Source: Oribacterium sp.
GTDB lineage: Bacteria > Bacillota_A > Clostridia > Lachnospirales > Lachnospiraceae
Direction of reading: 5' to 3'
DNA: 19,875 nucleotides
Assembly: GCA_017940955.1 (NCBI GenBank)
Contig: JAGAXP010000096.1
Coordinates: 1 to 19,875 of the forward strand
Shown: positions 1 through 6,960 of the stretch, in pieces
Position numbering within the stretch: the stretch's first letter is position 1
Layout of the letters: every line of letters begins with the position of its first letter
The notes under the pieces: generated by a model
Told to the model about the DNA's origin: nothing
Seen by the model: only the letters and a program-made list of their open reading frames with translations
Database searches by the model: none
Program-made: the position numbers and the translations under genes

Positions 1-1
1 A

Positions 2-85
2 GAAACCACCTGTGGGTACCTCCGGTATCTCTGAATGTAGAAGTTTGGTTGCTAATACATTACAGAAACACAGGTGGTTTTTCAA
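2..85. other. Long-loop hairpin with T tail; possible insertion-element right end
   Basis: Positions 3-14 (AAACCACCTGTG) are the exact reverse complement of 69-80 (CACAGGTGGTTT). They enclose a 54-base loop, and a short T run follows the right arm. Inside the loop, TACC and GGTA can form a small second stem. The four bases at 82-85 are TCAA, which is the right-end cleavage tetranucleotide known for IS608 of the IS200/IS605 family. The first gene downstream is missing its 5' part, so an inserted element end is a reasonable reading. The alternative is the intrinsic terminator of an upstream gene. No transposase coding sequence is visible, so neither choice is secure. Confidence 0.35.
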
Positions 86-113
86 TTGTTAAAAAATGGT
101 TTTAAGGTATGAT
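86..113 (+). promoter_or_regulatory. Candidate sigma-A promoter before the gene block
   Basis: TTGTTA at 86-91 and TATGAT at 108-113 are separated by 16 bases and resemble -35 and -10 boxes. Transcription would begin around 120, inside the first open frame. This would suit an outward promoter at an element end driving the intact genes downstream, but it argues against the ATG at 109 being a real start. Support is from consensus only. Confidence 0.3.
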
Positions 114-1257
114 TTTTACCCACCATCATACCCGAAGCCTCGTTTTTTTTCTGGATAAAAAGGCATCCCTTTTCTTTGGAGATAAGTCAGGCGTCCATGT
201 TCTGGAATCACTTTCTGAGTTTTACGCCGGGTATCGTGAAATGATCACGAAGTCTGTATATTACATAACATCCGAGAGGGATTTCAAGTTTGATAGTGAC
301 ATGTATATAGAGAAGCATTATCAATCGCTCCATATGATGGAGGGGCTTTTCTGGAGGACAAAGACAAAGCGTCTCGGAAATAAGAATCAGGACAAACATT
401 TCTGTCTGATCACAAATCCCATTGGGATGCAGGGGCTGGTGGACGTTGTGAAATTCACGCTGTTCAGAGCCATGATGCTGAAGAAGAAAAATATGGATTA
501 CATCCCCGTTGTGGCCCTTGATAAAGCAGGTGACAACAACCAGTTTAACGGCGGAAACGGAGAAGATGTATGGATGACCTTTTTTGAACAGCTCTCCCCC
601 TATACAGCTCAGGAGGTCAGGGAGAGTGCGGATGTTCTCGTATTGGGAGACCAACAGTTGATGTTTAATCCTTATCTTTTGGAGGAGTTTTACTACGAGG
701 ACTGGTCCATTATGTTCCGTGATTTTCTCAGATTTAATCCAAGGGTACTGGAGCATATCCGGAAAATGAAGGAAGAATTCCTTCCCGACAATCCGGGGAA
801 AGTACTTGGCGTGATAGGCAGAGGCACAGATTATAATTCGAGTCAGACTGCGGGGTTCCTGGGAAAGCCTCTGACAGGAGAGGAGCTGGAGAAAGAGGTG
901 GTTTCTCTTGTTGAAAAGCATGGATTTGACCATGTATTTCTTGCAACCGAGGATCAGTCGGTATTTGATGTTTTTATGAAGAGCGAGCTTATGGATAAGA
1001 TATTTTTCATCCCTCAGGAGAGGATTGATTACAGCGATTTGCAATTCCATGACAAGTACCTAGTGGATATCTACCGTGAGAAAAAAAGTGATGGGTACCG
1101 GAATACTATGAGGTATCTCGGAATCCTGGATATACTGGCACATGACTGTACGGCGATGGTGGCGACAGTGGATTGTGGAGCATACCATTTTGCGTTGGCA
1201 TTAAATGGTCACAGCTATGAATTTGCAAAAGCATACGCAACAACAAAACAGAGCTGA
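109..1257 (+). CDS. N-terminally truncated fucosyltransferase-like paralog (copy 1, probably broken)
   Basis: This 382-residue frame matches the three following paralogs (486-511 residues) from about residue 11 to its end but lacks their first ~110 residues. Family motifs remain: N-P-I-G-M-Q-G-L near 103-110, N-Q-F-N-G-G-N-G at 144-151, G-R-G-T-D-Y at 237-242, L-A-T-E-D at 278-282 and V-D-C-G-A at 354-358. The GRGTDY, LATED and late Cys-Gly block is arranged as in the GT23/O-fucosyltransferase superfamily, where an Arg-x-x-Asp element binds the nucleotide sugar. The ATG at 109 has only AAGG two bases upstream, a poor ribosome site. Just inside the frame, a T8 run (142-149) looks one T short: adding one T joins the codons P-E-A-S-F-F-F to L-D-K, matching P-D-K-F-L-F-F-L-D-K of copy 3. 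It is probably a decaying gene, although the catalytic half is intact. Translation starts 12 bp before copy 2. Confidence 0.55.
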   Translation: MIFTHHHTRSLVFFLDKKASLFFGDKSGVHVLESLSEFYAGYREMITKSVYYITSERDFKFDSDMYIEKHYQSLHMMEGLFWRTKTKRLGNKNQDKHFCLITNPIGMQGLVDVVKFTLFRAMMLKKKNMDYIPVVALDKAGDNNQFNGGNGEDVWMTFFEQLSPYTAQEVRESADVLVLGDQQLMFNPYLLEEFYYEDWSIMFRDFLRFNPRVLEHIRKMKEEFLPDNPGKVLGVIGRGTDYNSSQTAGFLGKPLTGEELEKEVVSLVEKHGFDHVFLATEDQSVFDVFMKSELMDKIFFIPQERIDYSDLQFHDKYLVDIYREKKSDGYRNTMRYLGILDILAHDCTAMVATVDCGAYHFALALNGHSYEFAKAYATTKQS

Positions 1258-1269
1258 CGGGGGAAGGAT

Positions 1270-2769
1270 ATGGTAAGAATAAAAGACGAACCCGGAAACC
1301 AAAGGATTGCCGATATCCGTCTTGCAATGAGCGGGAAAGTGTTTGAAGAGGCCAGAGATTTATTTTATGAAGACGAAGGACTTCAGGATAAACTGATTCC
1401 TGTTTTCCGTACAGGTGAGGAAGAACCACTGATGTATCTCCGATTTCAGAGCAATCTGTCGGAGGACTTTGACGGGGAAATGCGAAAACGTCTTCCTGTT
1501 TATGTAAGTGAATTCAGGAAATATGATGAAAGTGATCCCTGTATAGACCTTTCATTTCTGAAACGTGGAGAGATATATGTTTTCGATGAGATAGATGAGT
1601 ATTCGTATCTCTGTGCGAAGCTCATAGGAAAATATCTTCCGGAAGTCTATGTGTTTTTTACGGACAGCAGTGCAGGACTTTTCCTTGAAGAAACCGGACA
1701 TCGTCACATCATAGAAGGTATTTCGGATTTCTACCGTAAGTACGGATATCTGGTATCCAAATCCATAATCCATGTAATATCCAAATCCCTTGGAATGGAT
1801 CCTGACGACCCGGAGCAGTTTCTGAAGAAAAAGTATTCTTCGCTTGAACTTATGACAAGCTTATTCTGGCAGACAGAGTCCGAAAGCTTCGGTACGGAAA
1901 ATCCTGATAAGACCTTCTGCCTTATCCAAAATCCTCTGGGGATGGAAGGACTTGCCGATATGCTGAGGTTCGCTGTTTACCGCGCTGAGGCGGCGGTGAT
2001 GAATACACCGGAGTTTATCCCTGTTATCGATCTCTCTGTGATAGGGGACGATAACCAGTTTAACGGTGGTAACGGAGAGAATGTCTGGACCATGTTTTTC
2101 AGACAAATATCTGCTGTGCCGCCGGAAGAGGTTTACAAAAGCAAAAGAGTGATTCTTATGAGGGATAATCTGAGATCCTTAAATCCATGGATTCAGGAGC
2201 AGATTTTTTTTGCGGACGATAAGGCTCTGTTTTCAAAATGGGTACGTTTCTCTGATGCGACAGAGGAGTATGTCACAAATCTTTATGCTGATATCATACC
2301 TGAAGATTCGAAGCGGATCCTTGGAGTGATAGGCAGAGGATCTGATTACAATATGAATGCCATGGAGGGTATTTTAAACCGTCCGTCAGGACCCGGGGCT
2401 CTGCTTTCGTATGTGGAAAAGATCTTCAGAGAAGGATGCTATGACCGGATCTTTTTAGCCACTGAGGATGAGAATGTTTTTCGATGCTTTATGGATAGCA
2501 AGCTTAAAAATCACATCTCCTCAGTACCGCAGCCCAGAGTAAGCATAAGTCCGGATGACAACAGGTTCCTCGTGGATATATACAAGGAGGAAAACAGGGA
2601 CGGATACCGTGATAATCTTCGGTATCTGGGAATCATCCATATTCTGTCAAAGTGTACATCTTTGATTTCCAGTACAAACTGCGGTGCATATCGTCTGGCT
2701 CTTGGATTTAATGGAGGAAAGTACGAGAGTACTGAGGTTTACGATTTAAATGCTGCGAATCATCAGTGA
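1270..2769 (+). CDS. Fucosyltransferase-superfamily-like protein (copy 2)
   Basis: Full-length member of the tandem family, 499 residues, soluble, with no signal peptide or membrane segment. The N-terminal domain (about 1-200) has the shared element F-L-K-R-G-E-I-Y-V-F-D-E-I-D-E-Y-S-Y near 96-113. The C-terminal domain carries G-M-E-G-L-A-D at 224-230, N-Q-F-N-G-G-N-G at 262-269, G-R-G-S-D-Y at 355-360, L-A-T-E-D at 396-400 and S-T-N-C-G-A at 468-473. The last three blocks fit the GT-B fold of GT23/GT65/GT68-type fucosyltransferases (an Arg-x-x-Asp region, a Thr-Asp/Glu-Asp region and a small-residue loop), so transfer of fucose or another deoxysugar from a nucleotide donor in the cytoplasm is my inference. 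The family is certain only from the four-way similarity. The GGGGGAAGG stretch just before the ATG serves as the ribosome site. Confidence 0.65.
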   Translation: MVRIKDEPGNQRIADIRLAMSGKVFEEARDLFYEDEGLQDKLIPVFRTGEEEPLMYLRFQSNLSEDFDGEMRKRLPVYVSEFRKYDESDPCIDLSFLKRGEIYVFDEIDEYSYLCAKLIGKYLPEVYVFFTDSSAGLFLEETGHRHIIEGISDFYRKYGYLVSKSIIHVISKSLGMDPDDPEQFLKKKYSSLELMTSLFWQTESESFGTENPDKTFCLIQNPLGMEGLADMLRFAVYRAEAAVMNTPEFIPVIDLSVIGDDNQFNGGNGENVWTMFFRQISAVPPEEVYKSKRVILMRDNLRSLNPWIQEQIFFADDKALFSKWVRFSDATEEYVTNLYADIIPEDSKRILGVIGRGSDYNMNAMEGILNRPSGPGALLSYVEKIFREGCYDRIFLATEDENVFRCFMDSKLKNHISSVPQPRVSISPDDNRFLVDIYKEENRDGYRDNLRYLGIIHILSKCTSLISSTNCGAYRLALGFNGGKYESTEVYDLNAANHQ

Positions 2770-2817
2770 GCGGCATATACCTTTGATATTCTAATAATTA
2801 TTACGGAGGTTTTGCTT

Positions 2818-4278
2818 ATGATCTTAGTCGATTCCAAAATTCATGAAATGGGAACCAGGAGAACGCGACTGAAGCATTCGCCGGATGTATTTCTTAAGGC
2901 CCGGGATATGTATAAACAGTATTCAGAGATCCGAAGTGAGTGGATTTCCGTGACAGACGAGAACGGTAAACATCTTTACTATCTTCATTGGCGAAAAAAC
3001 GGAGATATTCAGTATATCAATGAAACTTTGCCGGCTGATGCGATGTGGGACTATGATCCAATGGACGTGGATCTGGACCTGACACTTTTGATGAGGGCAG
3101 ATGTATTCCTTTTTGAACAGTTGGATGAATACACTTATACAATTGCAACGATAATCCGAAGAGAACTGCCGGATAAATTTCTTTTCTTCCTGGATAAAAA
3201 TGCTTCTTTTTTCTTTGAAGAAGGTGACTGCCTGCATATAATCAATTCCATTGCAGAGTTTTATAACCGTTTTTACTATTTTGCCAAGAAAAGCCTCATG
3301 TATATCTCATCACAGCCGCTGGTGGTGCTGAATATGAACGCTGATGATACCTTCAGTAAAAGATATAACGCAATGAAGGTTATGGAAAGTATCTTCTGGA
3401 AAACCGAGAGGCTTTCCTTCGGAGAGCTGCATCCGGAAAAAACCTTTTACCTGATACGTAACCCGGTAAGCTTTGAAGGTTTGGGAGATGTGATACGATA
3501 TGTGGCAAACCGTATCGCGATGGTAAAAAAGAAACGTGGTAATATTATGCCTGTTGTGGATATCGGGACCTGGGGAGACGGGAACCAGTTTGATAAAAAT
3601 GGCGGAAATATCTGGACAATGTTTTTCAGGCAGCCATCGAGGGTTCCGTTGGAGGAGGTTTACCAGAGCAAAAATGTCCTCTTGGCAAAGATGCAGCAAT
3701 TCGTACTGAATCCATATGTCAGGGAAGAGCTTGTTTTTATGGACTGGAAGGTATTCATGAAGTATGTGAGTTTTAAGCCTGAAGTATTGGATCGTCTTCA
3801 GAAAGGCTACGGAGAGATATTCCGGGAAGTTGCGGGAGAAAGGATCCTTGGCGTCGTAGGGAGAGGCTCAGACTATACTTCCAGCAAGGTCGCCGGTGTG
3901 GTGAGGAAGCCTGTTGCACCGGAGGAATTTCTGGATAATATACGATCCCAGATGAAGGAAAAGGATTTTGATAAGTTGTTTCTCGCAACGGAGGATCAGG
4001 GCATCTTTGATCTTTTTATGGAAAGCGACTTGAAGGATAAGATACTGTCGGTTCCCCAAAAACGGATTGACTATAATGACGAACGGAATAAGGACAAGCT
4101 TCTGTCTGACATCTATGCCGAGATTGAATGGGATGGTTATGAAAATACTATGGATTATCTTCTGGTACTGTTCTGTCTTTCCAAGTGCAATGCTCTTGTT
4201 TCGACAACAAATTGCGGTGCATTTAACTGTGCGGTTGGTTTGAATGGCGGAAAATATGAGTACGCGTTTTACTATTGA
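2818..4278 (+). CDS. Fucosyltransferase-superfamily-like protein (copy 3)
   Basis: 486 residues. I start it at ATG 2818 because GGAGG at 2805-2809 sits 8 bases upstream; the in-frame TTG at 2812 is too close to that site. The N-terminal domain includes L-M-R-A-D-V-F-L-F-E-Q-L-D-E-Y-T-Y (about 91-107), and P-D-K-F-L-F-F-L-D-K follows near 118-127. The putative catalytic domain has G-N-Q-F-D-K-N-G-G at about 255-263, R-G-S-D-Y at 349-353, L-A-T-E-D at 389-393 and T-T-N-C-G-A at 463-468. It departs from its sisters at the NQF motif (Asp in place of Asn, with a shorter glycine stretch) and ends soon after the last motif, without the tail of copies 2 and 4. It may therefore use a different donor or acceptor. 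It lies 48 bp after copy 2 and 18 bp before copy 4. Confidence 0.65.
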   Translation: MILVDSKIHEMGTRRTRLKHSPDVFLKARDMYKQYSEIRSEWISVTDENGKHLYYLHWRKNGDIQYINETLPADAMWDYDPMDVDLDLTLLMRADVFLFEQLDEYTYTIATIIRRELPDKFLFFLDKNASFFFEEGDCLHIINSIAEFYNRFYYFAKKSLMYISSQPLVVLNMNADDTFSKRYNAMKVMESIFWKTERLSFGELHPEKTFYLIRNPVSFEGLGDVIRYVANRIAMVKKKRGNIMPVVDIGTWGDGNQFDKNGGNIWTMFFRQPSRVPLEEVYQSKNVLLAKMQQFVLNPYVREELVFMDWKVFMKYVSFKPEVLDRLQKGYGEIFREVAGERILGVVGRGSDYTSSKVAGVVRKPVAPEEFLDNIRSQMKEKDFDKLFLATEDQGIFDLFMESDLKDKILSVPQKRIDYNDERNKDKLLSDIYAEIEWDGYENTMDYLLVLFCLSKCNALVSTTNCGAFNCAVGLNGGKYEYAFYY

Positions 4279-4296
4279 TAAAAAGGGGAAATAAAG

Positions 4297-5832
4297 ATGA
4301 TCAGGATAAAGGATGTAAACAGCGGGAACCTTCATCCCGGAAAAATCTATCAGCTTAGGCATGACAGGGAAGAAGTCATCGAACTTGCAAGGGATATATT
4401 TCATGATAATCCTGAGGCACGTTGCGAGGATATTCCGGTAATGAACAGGGATACTGAGGAGGTCATGTATTATCTTTCGTGGCAGACCAATATGTCGAAG
4501 GATGTAGATGAAAAAATGCTCCAAATGTTTAACCCGTCCATTAATGAGCTTTGGGATTACGATTACAATGATGACAGGATGGATTTTGATATTCTGGAAA
4601 GAGCAGACGTTTTCCTCTTTAATGAGCTGGAGGAATACAGTTATGCCATCACAAAGATTATCCAGACATATTTTCCGGATAAGTATGTTTTTTTCAAGGA
4701 CAAGAGGGCACTGTGGTTTTTTGATGAGAGTGATCATTTGAAAACAATTGAGAATGACTCTGAATTATATAACCACTATTCATTCTGCCTGGAAAAGCCG
4801 ATCATGACGGTAAAGTCGGATGTTTTGCAATTTGCTCCGGAAACAAGAGATCCCATGAATCTGATTAATAAAAAGTATGTTTCTTCCGAAATCATGGTGG
4901 GACTTTACTGGCTTACAGATATGATGCACTTCGGAGACAAGAATCCGGACAAGACTTTCTTTCTCATCAAGAGCAGGCTTGGAATGATGGGACTGGCAGA
5001 CCTCATAAAATGGACCCTCTATCGTGCGAAGATAGCGGTAGACCATAGGAAAGGCAAAATCATTCCTGTGGTAGATCTTTCTGTGAAGGATGACGGGAAT
5101 CAGTTTAACGGAGGAGACGGAACCAATGCCTGGACCATGTTTTTTGAACAGATCACAGATATTCCGCTTGAAGAAGTATACCAAAGCGCCAATGTGGTAA
5201 GGGGAGCGGAGCAGCTCTTTATGTTAAATCCCTATATCAAGGAGGAAAGCCTGTTTTCCGATCACTGTACTCTCTTTCGAAGGTTTCTGCGTCTGAATGA
5301 AAAGGCGAAGAATATGTCAGATGAACTTTATGAAAAGGTGATTCCAAAGGACGCAAAACGAATTCTCGGAGTTGTGGGCAGGGGAACGGATTACAACCAG
5401 TCCTTCATTACTACTGTGCTGAACCAGCCTTCCGGACCGGCAGCCTTCCTTTCCAGAGTCACACAGGTATTTAAGGAGGGAAACTATGACTGTATATTCC
5501 TTGCGACAGAGGACGCCAATGTGTTCAGGATATTTACAGAAAGCCCTCTGAAGGATCGTATCGTCTATGTGGATCAGGATCGTGTGGATTATAACGCAAA
5601 TGAAAATAATGATAAATTTCTGATTGATATTTACGAAAATCAGAAAAAAGACAAGTATATGACCAATCTCAGATACCTGAGTATCATTACCATTCTTTCC
5701 AAATGTACATCGCTGATCGCAAGTACGGACTGCGGCGCCTTTATCACGGCGGTTGGCTTGAATGACCACAAATATGAATATGTTGAGGTCTTTATGAAAG
5801 CAGACGAAAAGATCAAAGGAGACAATAAATAA
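4297..5832 (+). CDS. Fucosyltransferase-superfamily-like protein (copy 4)
   Basis: The longest copy, 511 residues, beginning M-I-R-I-K-D like copy 2 (M-V-R-I-K-D), which suggests these two are the closest pair. AAGGGGAAA precedes the ATG. Shared N-terminal element: L-E-R-A-D-V-F-L-F-N-E-L-E-E-Y-S-Y near 100-116. Putative catalytic motifs: N-P-D-K-T-F-F-L-I at 216-224, G-N-Q-F-N-G-G-D-G at 267-275, G-R-G-T-D-Y at 361-366, L-A-T-E-D at 402-406 and S-T-D-C-G-A at 476-481. A short lysine-rich tail ends the protein. The next gene begins one base after its stop and its ribosome site (AAAGGAG, 5815-5821) lies inside this coding sequence, so the two are likely translationally coupled. Glycosyl transfer is inferred from fold-level motifs; donor and acceptor are unknown. 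Confidence 0.65.
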   Translation: MIRIKDVNSGNLHPGKIYQLRHDREEVIELARDIFHDNPEARCEDIPVMNRDTEEVMYYLSWQTNMSKDVDEKMLQMFNPSINELWDYDYNDDRMDFDILERADVFLFNELEEYSYAITKIIQTYFPDKYVFFKDKRALWFFDESDHLKTIENDSELYNHYSFCLEKPIMTVKSDVLQFAPETRDPMNLINKKYVSSEIMVGLYWLTDMMHFGDKNPDKTFFLIKSRLGMMGLADLIKWTLYRAKIAVDHRKGKIIPVVDLSVKDDGNQFNGGDGTNAWTMFFEQITDIPLEEVYQSANVVRGAEQLFMLNPYIKEESLFSDHCTLFRRFLRLNEKAKNMSDELYEKVIPKDAKRILGVVGRGTDYNQSFITTVLNQPSGPAAFLSRVTQVFKEGNYDCIFLATEDANVFRIFTESPLKDRIVYVDQDRVDYNANENNDKFLIDIYENQKKDKYMTNLRYLSIITILSKCTSLIASTDCGAFITAVGLNDHKYEYVEVFMKADEKIKGDNK

Positions 5833-5833
5833 T

Positions 5834-6943
5834 ATGAGTACTGGAGATAGCGGAAGTAAAAGACTGGTAACGCTTGATATCGCAAAAGGAATAATGATCC
5901 TTATGGTTATCCTGATTCATGTCTTTTTGTTCAACGAAAAGCTGATTGAAGCAATGTCCATCATTTTGGGAAACATTCTTTTGCCTTTGTTCTTCTGGGC
6001 AAGTGGTTACACCTACCGGACAGGCAGAGGTTTTCGTGCAAATGTCAAAAAACGAATACCCTACCTTTTGAAGGTGTATTTTTTCTATTCCTTCGGAATC
6101 CTTTTGGTGGGAAGTGCTTTATTTCTTGCATTGGGAATTCCTGTCAGGGATATCAGAAATCAGATTCTGACCCATTTTCTCGGTGAGCCGCTTCTGAATC
6201 TGATAGTTCCGGAGCTTATCAATACCGGGTGGTTGTGGTCTATGGTGGCTCCTCTGTGGTTCCTGATCCAGATGATGCTCGGAAGTATTATATTATACGC
6301 AATTGCCGAAAAAGCCCTTGAGAATAATTCGAATTTCATTCTCATATCGGCGTTTCTCATTGCAACAGGAACCTGCCTCACAGCATTTGTTCCACAGCTT
6401 CCTTTTAATCTCCAGTCCACTCCGGTGATCGCTTTCTTCATGCTGTCGGGAGCGTTTTCGGGACAGCACAGGTGGCTGCATAAATATGAGGAATGGAGTA
6501 TCGGAAGACTGATAGCTTCAGTGGTTCTTTTTTCTGTTTTGCAGCTTTCGGTTGCCGATGTCTACCATGGGGGAAATGCTCTCTCAAAGGGCTACTTTAC
6601 CACTGATGAAGCTACAAGGGTTATTTCAATTTATGCCACACTCCTTAGTTTTGTTTTTGGAATGATGGCTTTTCTGGGATTTTCTGTTTTGGTGGGCAAA
6701 ATAAAAGGTGTCAGTGCCGTATTCAGCTGGATAGGAAGAAATTCCCTTTCCTTCTACATCATTCATATGCCGGTTGCTTTGCTTTTGGCTTTTTTTACTG
6801 CAAGTATCCCCGGGCAGCGGTCAAGTGAAGAGCTTCTCATCATCTATATCGGACTCTACTTTATTACCGTTTTGATCTGCGCATTATGGGGAGCTATGGA
6901 AAACAAGATCAAGTCGATATTGACGGAGAAGAAAAGACCTTAA
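5834..6943 (+). CDS. Membrane O-acyltransferase, acyltransferase-3 family (fucose 4-O-acetylase/NolL-like)
   Basis: An integral membrane protein of 369 residues with about ten hydrophobic segments. It opens with L-D-I-A-K-G-I-M-I-L-M-V-I-L-I-H (14-29). The Asp-x-Ala-Lys-Gly...His form is typical of the acyltransferase-3 branch that includes fucose 4-O-acetylases such as rhizobial NolL; OafA-type members usually have Asp-Gly-x-Arg. F-W-A-S-G-Y near 54-59 and I-G-R-N-S-L-S-F-Y-I-I-H-M-P near the C terminus are also family hallmarks. Members move acetyl or other short acyl groups from acyl-CoA across the membrane onto sugar hydroxyls. Its position directly after the glycosyltransferase-like genes (1-bp gap) and before the exporter suggests it decorates the glycan they make. 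The family call is firm; the substrate is inferred. Confidence 0.8.
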   Translation: MSTGDSGSKRLVTLDIAKGIMILMVILIHVFLFNEKLIEAMSIILGNILLPLFFWASGYTYRTGRGFRANVKKRIPYLLKVYFFYSFGILLVGSALFLALGIPVRDIRNQILTHFLGEPLLNLIVPELINTGWLWSMVAPLWFLIQMMLGSIILYAIAEKALENNSNFILISAFLIATGTCLTAFVPQLPFNLQSTPVIAFFMLSGAFSGQHRWLHKYEEWSIGRLIASVVLFSVLQLSVADVYHGGNALSKGYFTTDEATRVISIYATLLSFVFGMMAFLGFSVLVGKIKGVSAVFSWIGRNSLSFYIIHMPVALLLAFFTASIPGQRSSEELLIIYIGLYFITVLICALWGAMENKIKSILTEKKRP

Positions 6944-6960
6944 ATTTGGGGAGTTTTGTT

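Noticed and set aside
1..108. T-box or other known riboswitch at the left edge
   Set aside because: The hairpin with T tail invited this, but I could not find the T-box GGTGG..ACCGCG element or the conserved cores of the SAM, lysine, cobalamin or cyclic-di-GMP riboswitches.
208..1050. 280-codon open frame on the minus strand
   Set aside because: It is the antisense of the motif-bearing part of copy 1; no ribosome site or family motif supports it.
3868..4737. 289-codon open frame on the minus strand
   Set aside because: It overlaps copies 3 and 4 of the paralog array, including their conserved motifs and the 18-bp junction. Its protein has no recognisable motif, and similar antisense frames occur under the other copies, as expected from shared codon pattern.
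6886..6960. Upstream in-frame start for the first ABC subunit
   Set aside because: It would add 25 hydrophilic residues and overlap the acyltransferase gene by 58 bases; the ATG at 6961 has a strong GGGGAG site at the right distance.
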